The translations under genes and the position numbers were made by a program. Positions 8,075 through 17,050 of a DNA stretch of 31,908 nucleotides are shown here, piece by piece. The notes under the pieces are model-generated. The model was not told the origin of the DNA, made no database searches, and worked only from the letters and a program-made list of their open reading frames with translations. Source of the DNA: an uncultured Alcaligenaceae bacterium (GTDB lineage Bacteria; Pseudomonadota; Gammaproteobacteria; Burkholderiales; Burkholderiaceae_B); assembly GCA_937952975.1 (NCBI GenBank), contig CALFXX010000151.1, positions 1 to 31,908 of the forward strand, written 5' to 3'. Numbering within the stretch: position 1 is the stretch's first letter; the number at the start of each line of letters is the position of its first letter.

Positions 8075-8410
8075 ATGCAAAACAAAACCTCTATGTATCT
8101 TGCTCGAGTGACCGGCGCGGTTACCCTAGTGTCAGCAGCCGCATTTGCCCCAGTTGCTTCGGCGGATGACGAAGCAGGTAAGCTTTTATTTTTAAAAGGT
8201 GCAACCCCCGCCTGTGCGATCTGTCACACCCTCGAGGCAGCAGGAGCGGCCGGTGCAGTCGGGCCATCACTGAACGAACTTCAGCCCGATGCGGCGCGTG
8301 TCGTAAACGCCCTTAAAAACGGCATTGGTCAAATGCCCGCTTACCCAAGCTTAACGCCTGACCAGGTGAAAATTTTGTCTGAATACGTCGCAAAGGCGAG
8401 CCGACAATAA
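8075..8410 (+). CDS. sorB: Monohaem c-type cytochrome, likely electron acceptor of the sulfite dehydrogenase
   Basis: The 111-residue product has a signal peptide (hydrophobic GAVTLVSAAAFAPV, cleavage near ASA-DD at residue 30) and a single haem attachment site CAICH with Cys47, Cys50 and His51. Met87 in GQMPAYP is the likely sixth ligand, typical of class I cytochromes c. The mature protein is about 80 residues, the size of known SorB subunits. It follows sorA by 108 bases and is closed by a strong terminator, so the two form a unit that should pass electrons from sulfite to the respiratory chain. The frame is open back to a GTG at 8003, but that would add an atypical polar N-terminus and lies in a hairpin; ATG 8075 or 8093 is preferred, though neither has a clear Shine-Dalgarno. 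Confidence 0.82.
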   Translation: MQNKTSMYLARVTGAVTLVSAAAFAPVASADDEAGKLLFLKGATPACAICHTLEAAGAAGAVGPSLNELQPDAARVVNALKNGIGQMPAYPSLTPDQVKILSEYVAKASRQ

Positions 8411-8428
8411 TTAGCCAGTTGGGCATCC

Positions 8429-8464
8429 AAAAAAATACCAACCCCGCGGAGTTGGTATTTTTTT
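8429..8464 (+). terminator. Strong rho-independent terminator after the sulfite dehydrogenase operon
   Basis: A 14-bp stem (AAAAAAATACCAAC with GTTGGTATTTTTTT) encloses an 8-base loop and ends in seven T residues. The upstream A-run makes it look usable in the other direction too, where it would stop the minus-strand ABC operon. Confidence 0.92.
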
Positions 8465-8520
8465 GCCCGCAATCGATGCAACGTGAAAGCTAAGTGAGTT
8501 AGTCGAACCAAAGTCTCACG

Positions 8521-9585
<1,065 letters not shown>

Positions 9586-9599
<14 letters not shown>

Positions 9600-10659
9600 G
9601 AGAGACCTTTGAAGTTAAAGATAGTGAAGACCGTTGATCACTTTTTGAGTCACCAGAGGACGCTGAGAGCGGGTAAAGATTAACCGTTGCACTCGTTAAA
9701 TGCCTAACGATTTCTTCGCTTGTCATATCCCTGGTGATCACAATCAACACATCGGGTGCTGCTCTCAACCGCGTCATACGCCTAGGCATGCCATAGGTCG
9801 TACCGACACCTTGAATCAGAATCGGATCCTCGCAGTCGGTCACGTGCACAAGCGCTTTGACGCGAAGTAGTTTTTCACCACAACAGCCAGCCAGATCATC
9901 CAGCCAACAAGACAAGGCGTCCCAACTAATGTCTGGCATGACCACACCACGCATCACATGGATACGCGCATGCGCACGACTTAAGGTTGTTGCCATCAAC
10001 GCTTTCACAGCCATCGCGGTCAAGCTGGGCTCATCAACCGCTGGCGCGACAAAAACTTTGCGAACCAACGCTTCGCGATCCGTATCAAAGACTAACTCGG
10101 CCAAGGGGTTGAGCAACTGTGCCTGCGCGACTTGAACCTCTAGCTGTTGTTTGCTGACTTTGTCAATTTTGGTGAAAACAATCCGCTGCGCGGCCGCGAT
10201 TTGGGCGGCTGCCTCGTCGAACTGCTCTTGCCGCAAGGCCCCTAACTCAGCATCAAAGGTGGTGACGACACTGACACGCAAGCCTCGCTGCGTCAACGCA
10301 GGATCCGCGAGCGAAGCCAGGATGGGGCCCGGACACGACAAGCCGCTCGTCTCGAGCACAATACGTCGGATTGGTGGGGCCCCCTCAGGACGCTCGGCCT
10401 CAAGTAATTCTGTCACCGTGTAAACCAAACTACTACGCAACGAACAACAGACGCAGCCATTGGCAAGTTGTGTCATCTCAAGATCGTTCTCACCCTCAGC
10501 CACAAGCATGCCGTCGATGCCGGTTTCACCCGCTTCATTGATGATCACGGCCGTGTCTTGCAGCTGAGCTTGATTCAGAAAATCAACTAATAACGTTGTT
10601 TTGCCACTACCAAGAAAGCCGCACAGTACGACTAAATCAACGGGTGGGAGGGCGATCAT
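9586..10659 (-). CDS. CobW/COG0523-family G3E GTPase, putative metallochaperone
   Basis: With the ATG at 10659 the protein has 357 residues. The P-loop GFLGSGKTT sits at about residues 14-22. The family's metal-binding CxCC is present in NGCVCCSLR, the Walker B region is VLETSGLSCPGP, and the guanine motif is FTKID. A CobW C-terminal domain follows (RVKALVHVTDCEDPILIQGVG). COG0523 proteins use GTP to deliver Zn, Co, Fe or similar metals to client enzymes. It is sandwiched in an ABC/amidohydrolase operon, overlapping the amidohydrolase by 23 bases and the binding protein by 14. The obvious inferred client is the metal-dependent amidohydrolase. I prefer this start to the ATG at 10668 because GGAAGG is then 9 bases upstream rather than adjacent. 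Confidence 0.87.
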
Positions 10660-12250
10660 GGTCGTCATCCTTCCAGCTTTGATTCACCATCTCGCGCACC
10701 TGAGCCAGTAGCAACTCAGTATCGTAGATCACGCCCGATTTGATCGTGTAGCGCAAGGATCGCTTCCATTCTGCCTTACCCGTTTCATCGTTCAGGCGCA
10801 CCGCACCGGTACCGTACATGAGCTTAAAATCTTCAAGCGGATTGACATCATGTATCAACAAGTCTGCGCACTTGCCCAGATCAATCGAACCGGTCTCTTC
10901 TTCGATCCCTAACAACTCAGCACCCAAGGACGTTGCTGACCGCATGACTTCTAAGGGATTAAAACCAGCCTCTTGCAAGAGCTCAAGCTCTCGGATCAGA
11001 CCGAAGCCAAAGATTTGATAAATAAAACCAGAGTCGCTTCCGGTACAAACACGACCGCCCAGGTTTTTATAATCATTCACGAACTGCATCCAGAGACGGT
11101 AGTTTTGTTTCCATTCAACTTCGTTGGTGGTGCTCCAGCGATACCAATAAGCACCATGGCCGCCGCGTTGTGGTTGGAAGTACTTCCAGATCGTTTTCAA
11201 GGTGTAATCACCATGCCAGTCTGCTCGTCTGGCACGCATAAGATCACGATTGGCATCGTAGATACTGAACGTCGGTACAAAGGTATGGCCAGTTTCTAAA
11301 AACTGATCTAATACATCATTCCATTTACGACTACCCGGCTGAGCGGCTTGTGCAAACATTTGCCCAGCAGCAGAAAACCGAAAATACTCGTCACCGTAGT
11401 TGTAATCAGTCGGAAAATTCTGCACGATACGGTTTTCAAACAAAGCCTCAGGAATCCCGTAATAGTGCTCAGAACTCGTCAAACCCCATTTAGCTGACGT
11501 CAGCGCATTCACCCGCGTGACAGCCATTTGTGCATGATGGCAACCCGAGCGAAGCCCCTGAATAGCCGCCTCCTCAAGGGCCGCCTGCATGATGGTTGGC
11601 GGAGCACCAAAAAATTTAATACCATCCGCACCGCGTTGCTTCAGACGTCGCACCCAGTCGCGCGCCTGCTCGGGGGTGTAGATCGTTTTAATTCGCTCGT
11701 TGACAGCTGGAAAGTAAGCATGAAGTAACAAACGTGGTGCAGCAATCTGATTGTTTGCAGCCGCCTCGCGTTGCTCGAGCATGTAGCCCAAGCCATTCAT
11801 CGAACCCATTTCGCGCGCGGTGGTGACGCCGTGTGCAAGCCATAACTTGTAGACGTAATCTGCGGTTGGAACTTCACCACTCATCCCATGCCAAGGCGTG
11901 CCTACGTGCGCATGGCAATCAATCAGGCCAGGCGTCACATACTTTCCGTGGCAGTCAATTTCATGATCTCCCGCAGCAGGCCGGTTCGCCGGGTTGATTG
12001 CCTTCAGAGGCGCACCGACAATCTTCAGCTCTGTAATCCGCCCGCCCTCGACCACGATATCGACTGGGCCAGAGGGAGGTGCACCGGTACCATCAATCAC
12101 GGTGGCCCCACGCAGCACCAAGCGCTTGTAGGGCCCTTGCCCTGCGTTGCGACTGGTTGCAGCCGTTGCAGGCCGCATGCCCTTGGGCTCAAACATCAGT
12201 CTGATTTCTTCGCCGACATCAAAATTTGAAATACTGCTGGTATCAACCAT
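10637..12250 (-). CDS. Metal-dependent amidohydrolase (PF01979-type)
   Basis: The 537-residue protein shows the amidohydrolase layout. A small beta domain carries the typical ATVIDGTGAPPSGPVDIVVEGGRI signature near residues 49-72, then PGLIDCHAHVG with metal ligands His113 and His115. Further likely metal-site residues lie in GADGIKFFG (Lys), GCHHAQM (His) and SSEHYYG (His), with the catalytic Asp406 in TGSDSGF. This suggests a binuclear or mononuclear Zn-type hydrolase acting on an amide, lactam, lactone or similar bond. No export signal is visible, so it is cytosolic. AGGA lies 6 bases before the ATG. It follows the permease by 99 bases and overlaps the CobW-like GTPase, implying hydrolysis of the compound brought in by the transporter. 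The first ~40 residues are an extension with no known role. Substrate unknown. Confidence 0.86.
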   Translation of the reverse strand: MVDTSSISNFDVGEEIRLMFEPKGMRPATAATSRNAGQGPYKRLVLRGATVIDGTGAPPSGPVDIVVEGGRITELKIVGAPLKAINPANRPAAGDHEIDCHGKYVTPGLIDCHAHVGTPWHGMSGEVPTADYVYKLWLAHGVTTAREMGSMNGLGYMLEQREAAANNQIAAPRLLLHAYFPAVNERIKTIYTPEQARDWVRRLKQRGADGIKFFGAPPTIMQAALEEAAIQGLRSGCHHAQMAVTRVNALTSAKWGLTSSEHYYGIPEALFENRIVQNFPTDYNYGDEYFRFSAAGQMFAQAAQPGSRKWNDVLDQFLETGHTFVPTFSIYDANRDLMRARRADWHGDYTLKTIWKYFQPQRGGHGAYWYRWSTTNEVEWKQNYRLWMQFVNDYKNLGGRVCTGSDSGFIYQIFGFGLIRELELLQEAGFNPLEVMRSATSLGAELLGIEEETGSIDLGKCADLLIHDVNPLEDFKLMYGTGAVRLNDETGKAEWKRSLRYTIKSGVIYDTELLLAQVREMVNQSWKDDDHDRPPTR

Positions 12251-12349
12251 GAGGGTTCCTGGTTATGCGGGAGTCAAGAATAAAGATAAAGTACATCAAA
12301 ATACTAGCTAGAGAAAAGTAGCCAACTAAACAGAGGCAAGCAAGGCGAC

Positions 12350-13237
12350 TTACGCCGCCATCGTTTTCACATACCGCCTGTGGATTAACCAATTAGCGCC
12401 AAGCGCCATGACTAAGGTCGCTACGACCAGTATCAAGGCCATGCTTGAACCAAACGGCCAATTCGAAGCCTTGGCAATTTGGCCGTATACAGAAGGCGCC
12501 ATCATCGTAATGCCGCTGCCGCCAAGTAAAACAGGTGTGGCGTAGGCATTCATACAGAGAATAAAGACCAGCATGGTACCCGCCGCCACGCCTGGTGCAG
12601 CGATCGGAAGCAACACTCGCCAAAAGGTTGTCCACACATTAGCGCCGAGATTCTGAGCCGCTTCTTCTACTGAAAAATCGATCCCTTCAAGCACACTTTG
12701 TAAGGTCAAAATCATGTAGGGCAACACCACAGCTGTAGTACCAATGATCACAGCCAGGGGGGTGTAAAGAAGCTTCACGGGTTGCTCAATCAAGCCAAGC
12801 CACTGCAACAAGGCATTGGCTGCGCCCGCGTGCCCAAGTACCACCATCCATCCGGCAGCACGAACAACGTTTCCAACTAACAACGGAAATACCAGCAGGA
12901 TAATCAACAGACTCTTGTGACGTGTTTGCGTTTTAGCCAGAAAGTATGCGACAGGAAAACCCATGACTAGTGCAAGCAACGTACAAATTGCGGCCACCTT
13001 TAAGGTGTTTAAAAATACTTCGCGATAGTACGCATCACTAAAAAACTTGAGATAGTTTTCAAGCGTGAAGCCTTCGCGCATCAACGTGACTGGATCGTGA
13101 TAATTAAAACTATAGCGAAACATCAACACAATCGGAACCATGATGATGGCAAAAACAATGAGCGAAGACGGAAAAGCCAATAAGGCACCCATACGCCTCG
13201 TCGCGCGCCCAGCCTGCGTGTCGACCGTCAGGCTCAT
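12350..13237 (-). CDS. ABC transporter inner-membrane permease, PotB/binding-protein-dependent type
   Basis: The 295-residue protein has about six membrane segments, starting with LLAFPSSLIVFAIIMVPIVL. The coupling-helix EAA motif is seen in SVEEAAQNLGANVWTTFWRVLLPIAAPG, which contacts the ATPase. Sequence style matches the first permease of the polyamine/2-aminoethylphosphonate/iron type importers. The start ATG overlaps the ATPase stop (ATGA), giving tight coupling. It pairs with the second permease in the same operon to form a heterodimeric channel. Confidence 0.92.
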   Translation of the reverse strand: MSLTVDTQAGRATRRMGALLAFPSSLIVFAIIMVPIVLMFRYSFNYHDPVTLMREGFTLENYLKFFSDAYYREVFLNTLKVAAICTLLALVMGFPVAYFLAKTQTRHKSLLIILLVFPLLVGNVVRAAGWMVVLGHAGAANALLQWLGLIEQPVKLLYTPLAVIIGTTAVVLPYMILTLQSVLEGIDFSVEEAAQNLGANVWTTFWRVLLPIAAPGVAAGTMLVFILCMNAYATPVLLGGSGITMMAPSVYGQIAKASNWPFGSSMALILVVATLVMALGANWLIHRRYVKTMAA

Positions 13238-14301
13238 CGAGCGCCTCGTTCACTAAACACAACGCAATCAGTTGCTTTGAAATTCATGAACAAACGGGCG
13301 CCTGGCTCTAACAACCGCTGACTGCTTGTGGCGTTGGTATTTGGGATCTGGCAGGACAGGCGCTGCTGCCCCGCTCCGATCAACACCACGTCAATGTGCG
13401 ATCCCAAAAAGGCGTAAGACTTGAGCGTGACGGGCACACTGTTATCGCTTGCTGACTCGGTCGACAACTCGATGCGTTCGGGGCGCACGCCGATTGTCAC
13501 AGTGTCAGTGGTAACAGTAGACACTTTAAGCTGCAGACCGTCTTGCGTGGTGAACTGTCCCTCTCCTGACTGTCGACCCGAAAAGAAATTCATCTTACCC
13601 AGAAAGTCTGCGACAAACAGATTGGTGGGCTTTTCGTACAGATCCTGTGGTGTGCCAACCTGTTGAACTCTACCGTCATGCATGATGGCCATGCGATCTG
13701 ATATGGCCAGAGCCTCTTCCTGATCGTGTGTAACAAAAATCGTCGTCAGACCCAAACGCTGTTGCAAAGCACGAATGTCCTCACGGACTTCAAGTCTGAG
13801 CTTGGCATCCAGGTTTGATAAAGGCTCATCCAACAGAAACACTTTAGGCTCGATTGCCAGCGCTCGGGCAATCGCAACACGTTGCTGCTGTCCACCAGAA
13901 AGCTGTCGGGGGTAGCGATCTTTGAATTCTGTCAGTCGGACCATATCAAGCGCAAGATTCATACGACGGTCACGCTCGATGGCAGGAACCTTACGCATTT
14001 CAAGACCAAACGATACGTTATGTGCAACGGTCATATGAGGAAATAACGCATACCGCTGAAACACCATGCCTGTGTTGCGTTTGTGCACAGGCACTGACGT
14101 CACGTCGTCATCACCAATCAGAATACGGCCGGCAGAAGGATCTAGAAAACCAGCAATCATTCGAAGCGTGGTCGTCTTGCCACACCCACTAGGCCCTAAA
14201 AAAGCCACCAATTCACCATCAGCAATTTCAAGTGAAAAATCTGAAACCGCCAGAGATTTACCAAACTGCTTTTTAAGATTAATTAAAGAAACATTGGCCA
14301 T
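13234..14301 (-). CDS. ABC importer ATP-binding subunit, PotA type
   Basis: This 355-residue ATPase has every expected motif: Walker A LGPSGCGKTT at about residues 35-44, Q-loop in GMVFQRYALFPHMTV, signature LSGGQQQRVAIARA, Walker B VFLLDEPLSNLDAKL and switch His in FVTHDQEEAL. A C-terminal TOBE-like domain (IGVRPERIELS) follows, as in MalK/PotA proteins. It powers the two permeases of the operon. The frame also opens with a TTG at 14310 that overlaps the upstream stop, but ATG 14301 is preferred because AGGTGG lies 10 bases before it. The overlap with the next permease (4 bases) supports one polycistronic message. Confidence 0.95.
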   Translation of the reverse strand: MANVSLINLKKQFGKSLAVSDFSLEIADGELVAFLGPSGCGKTTTLRMIAGFLDPSAGRILIGDDDVTSVPVHKRNTGMVFQRYALFPHMTVAHNVSFGLEMRKVPAIERDRRMNLALDMVRLTEFKDRYPRQLSGGQQQRVAIARALAIEPKVFLLDEPLSNLDAKLRLEVREDIRALQQRLGLTTIFVTHDQEEALAISDRMAIMHDGRVQQVGTPQDLYEKPTNLFVADFLGKMNFFSGRQSGEGQFTTQDGLQLKVSTVTTDTVTIGVRPERIELSTESASDNSVPVTLKSYAFLGSHIDVVLIGAGQQRLSCQIPNTNATSSQRLLEPGARLFMNFKATDCVVFSERGAR

Positions 14302-14306
14302 GTTGA

Positions 14307-15137
14307 TCAAACCACCTGACTGAGTTTTACGAATCGGTCGGTCACAAGCATGATGACGCCGAGCAAAAGAATCTGCACCGTGGACACTGCCGCGATGGTG
14401 GGGTCGAGGTTGAATTCAAGGTATTGCATGATTGCGATCGGCAAGGTTGTATGACCTGGTCCGACCAGAGATAAAGAAACTTCGAGATTTTCAAACGAGA
14501 CAATAAAACTGAACAGTGCAGCCGCCACAATTGCGGGTCGCAGCATCGGCAGAGTGATTTTGAAAAAAGCGACTCGACCATTTGCACCGAGGTTACGCGC
14601 AGCCTCTTCGATAGAGGGATCAAGACCCTGCATGCTGGCTGAGACGAGCCGAACCGTCCAGGGAATGGTCAGACAAATATGAGCAAGCACGAGGCCGCCG
14701 AGTGTGCCAACGATATCGCGATCCAGAAAGTTTTCAGTACGCAAGTAAAACAGATAGATTGCAATCCCGGTCACGATACCCGGCATCAGCAACGGCGATA
14801 GCAATAAAGTGTTGACGAACTTATGACCCTGGAACCTATAGCGAATGATCCCTAGAGCGGCGATGACACCAAGACAAACCCCAATCAAGGCCGATACAAG
14901 CGCCACTTGCAAGCTAAAGAGGAAGCCATTGATAAACGCTTGATTTTCCCAAGCATTTTGATACCAATGCAAGGTATAGCCAGAGGGTGGAAAATAAAGG
15001 ATCGCACCCTTGAAAAAACTTAACCACATGACAAAGATCAGTGGACAAAGCATCACTGCATAGACCAGAAACACGAAAAAACGCAGAAATAGTCTTCCTG
15101 GCCGTAGTCTCTTGGTTGGAGCTTTGATTACACTCAA
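14307..15137 (-). CDS. ABC transporter inner-membrane permease, PotC type; first gene of the operon
   Basis: The 276-residue protein has about six membrane segments (FLVYAVMLCPLIFVMWLSFF first) and the EAA coupling motif in SIEEAARNLGANGRVAFFKITLPMLRPA. It is the second type of permease in polyamine-like importers (PotC), yet here it comes first in the operon. The start codon is TTG; no in-frame ATG exists before residue 30, which would remove the first membrane segment, so TTG is accepted although the Shine-Dalgarno (CGAGA) is weak. A TTG start in the leading gene could keep expression low. The stop lies just before the ATPase start. Confidence 0.91.
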   Translation of the reverse strand: MSVIKAPTKRLRPGRLFLRFFVFLVYAVMLCPLIFVMWLSFFKGAILYFPPSGYTLHWYQNAWENQAFINGFLFSLQVALVSALIGVCLGVIAALGIIRYRFQGHKFVNTLLLSPLLMPGIVTGIAIYLFYLRTENFLDRDIVGTLGGLVLAHICLTIPWTVRLVSASMQGLDPSIEEAARNLGANGRVAFFKITLPMLRPAIVAAALFSFIVSFENLEVSLSLVGPGHTTLPIAIMQYLEFNLDPTIAAVSTVQILLLGVIMLVTDRFVKLSQVV

Positions 15138-15187
15138 AAAATTATCTCGCTAAAAGGGTCATTTCGATCAAAAATACTATCTTGTTT

Positions 15188-15208
15188 ATACCTCTTATTT
15201 ATAGGTAT
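15188..15208. promoter_or_regulatory. Inverted repeat, candidate operator between divergent catabolic operons
   Basis: ATACCT and AGGTAT are arranged as a dyad separated by 9 bases, in the AT-rich 265-base region (15138-15402) between the ABC operon and the amidohydrolase operon. The position, about 50 bases before the permease and 195 before the amidohydrolase, suits a regulator of one or both. No regulator gene is adjacent and nothing else in this gap looks coding. Confidence 0.35.
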
Positions 15209-15402
15209 TAACCCGAATAAAAGGTAAAGTTTAAAAAACTATTTTATGCTCGAGATCCAATTTTTTGATCTGACATGACTTCAAGCGGGTGCCCTTAGAA
15301 CAAAAACGACGGTGGTCAAAGCCCCGCACAAAGTAGAAAAGACTACAAGAAATTTCGAATACGCTGACAACCTCGGCTCAAGAAGCAACTTCAGGAAACA
15401 AG

Positions 15403-16266
15403 ATGAAACTGATCGATATGCACTCACATTGGGGAACCAAGCGCGGCTATGTGCTACGCACGGCGGCCGAGCTTGCCCAGCAAAAAAAGACCTGGAACTC
15501 TGAAACAACATACGTCACAGAAGAAGAGATGGCGGCTTATTTTCATACGAGTCACGCACAAGTGATCTTGGATTTAGGGTTCACTAAATTTGCACCGATC
15601 GAAGACATACGCCCTTTGCACGACTATTCTTTCGATATGCAGCGAAAGTATCCCGACGCGATTTTGGGCAACTGGCTCCATATTGACCCGACCTTTCACG
15701 GCAAAGAAGAAGGCTTGAGAGAACTACGCCGCTGCATCGACGCGAAAGCAGGATTCGTTGGCCTCGCCGTCAATGGGTCAGGCTCGGTAGTCGCGAGCGA
15801 CCCCTCGTACGCCCCCTTTTACAAGCTGTGCATCGAAGCCGGCATCCCTGTACTGATCTTTGTAGGCACAACAGGTTTGGGCGCAGGATTGCCTGGTGGC
15901 AACGGCATCTTGCTCGACAGCTGTCATCCTCGCCATCTAGATATGGTTGCGGCGCAAAATCCGTTACTGCGCATTGTTGCTGCACGGCCAGGCTGGCCCT
16001 GGCAAGCAGAGACGATCGCGGTACTCATGCACAAGCGCAATATCTGGTACGAATTGCATGGGTGGTCTCCAAAGTATTTCACCCCTGACCTTAAGCACGA
16101 CATCGCGCGCCGCCTACAAGATCGCATTATGTTTGGTGGTGACTATCCTCTTTACACCTACGAGCGACTCACGACCGAATGGAAGGCCGAGGGATACTCG
16201 GACGCAATACTAGACAAAGTTTTTTATAAAAATGCAGAAGCCTTCTTGAGTGGAGTAGAACGCTAA
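15403..16266 (+). CDS. Amidohydrolase-related TIM-barrel hydrolase/decarboxylase (PF04909-type)
   Basis: The 287-residue protein begins MKLIDMHSHWG with His7 and His9 as metal ligands. The C-terminal metal/catalytic Asp is likely in MFGGDYPLY. Between lie YPDAILGNWLHIDP, AGFVGLAVNG and VAARPGWPWQAET, the pattern of the amidohydrolase-2 (ACMSD/gamma-resorcylate decarboxylase) family, which catalyses hydrolysis, hydration or non-oxidative decarboxylation of acids from ring-cleavage routes. No signal peptide. AGGA lies 7 bases before the ATG. Its stop TAA shares one base with the next gene's ATG (TAATG), so it is coupled to the SDR. It is the first gene of a three-gene operon. Reaction unknown. 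Confidence 0.84.
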   Translation: MKLIDMHSHWGTKRGYVLRTAAELAQQKKTWNSETTYVTEEEMAAYFHTSHAQVILDLGFTKFAPIEDIRPLHDYSFDMQRKYPDAILGNWLHIDPTFHGKEEGLRELRRCIDAKAGFVGLAVNGSGSVVASDPSYAPFYKLCIEAGIPVLIFVGTTGLGAGLPGGNGILLDSCHPRHLDMVAAQNPLLRIVAARPGWPWQAETIAVLMHKRNIWYELHGWSPKYFTPDLKHDIARRLQDRIMFGGDYPLYTYERLTTEWKAEGYSDAILDKVFYKNAEAFLSGVER

Positions 16267-17045
16267 TGGATCTCGAACTGAAAGGAAAAGTCGCAATTGT
16301 TGGTGGCGGCAGTATGGGCATTGGATACGGTATTGCCAACCGTTTAGCGGCGGAGGGCGCTGACTTAGTGATCTTTGCGAGGCGCATCCCAAAGCTCGAA
16401 GCCGCCGCAGCTGAGTTGTCTGCAAAACATGGCGTGCGTGTCGTCCCTGTGTCTGCCGATATCCGCAATCAGGACGAAAGCGGACGCATCGTTCAGACTG
16501 CCATCGATCACTTTGGCAAACTGGATATTTTGGTGAATAACGATGGTGCGCCACCCTTGGGGGCAATCGACTCTTTCGATGATGTCGCTTGGCAAAAGGC
16601 TATCGAACAAAATTTATTCAGCGTCATCCGCATGGTGCGCTCTGCGCTGCCTCATTTGAAAGCGAGTGGTTCGGGCAGCATCCTGAATATTTCAGCGATT
16701 TCTGCGATTCAGCCTATCGCAGGCTTTGCGCTGTCTGTCGCAACCTGGGCTGGCCTCATAGGGTATGCAAAGACACTGTCGATGGAAATTGCACAACACG
16801 GCATTAACGTCAACACGATCTGCCCTGGTTACATCGATACCGACCGCTTGCAAAAAGTTTTTGCCGCTGGCACCGAAAGCCCAGAGAGCGTGCGCGCAAA
16901 GCTGATCACCGAAATCCCGCTGGGTCGTATCGGCACAACAGCTGACATCGCCAACCTGGTCGCCTTACTTGTTTCACCCGCAGGCTCTTACATCACAGGT
17001 TGCACCATTCCCGTCGATGGCGGCTTACTGCGCGCCTTAAGGTAA
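16266..17045 (+). CDS. SDR-family protein lacking the canonical Tyr-Lys catalytic pair
   Basis: The 259-residue protein has a short-chain dehydrogenase fold: nucleotide motif GGGSMGIG at about residues 13-20, FARR after strand beta2 suggesting NADP preference, a variant NNDG (91-94) in place of NNAG, Asn116, and Ser143 in NISAIS. Counting 13 residues from Ser143 to the usual Tyr gives Leu156, and the usual Lys is Thr160 (segment ALSVATWAG). The C-terminal cofactor region (CPGYIDTDRL) and PVDGGLL ending are normal. A branch of SDRs with ALSN/ALSV in this place exists in proteobacteria but is poorly characterised. It may use another catalytic base, act on a special substrate, or be non-catalytic. 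It is coupled to the amidohydrolase before it and lies 5 bases before the ligase start. Confidence 0.85.
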   Translation: MDLELKGKVAIVGGGSMGIGYGIANRLAAEGADLVIFARRIPKLEAAAAELSAKHGVRVVPVSADIRNQDESGRIVQTAIDHFGKLDILVNNDGAPPLGAIDSFDDVAWQKAIEQNLFSVIRMVRSALPHLKASGSGSILNISAISAIQPIAGFALSVATWAGLIGYAKTLSMEIAQHGINVNTICPGYIDTDRLQKVFAAGTESPESVRAKLITEIPLGRIGTTADIANLVALLVSPAGSYITGCTIPVDGGLLRALR

Positions 17046-17050
17046 TTCAA

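Noticed and set aside
15281..15511. Minus-strand 76-codon frame in the divergent region
   Set aside because: It overlaps the amidohydrolase start and has no recognisable domain or ribosome site.
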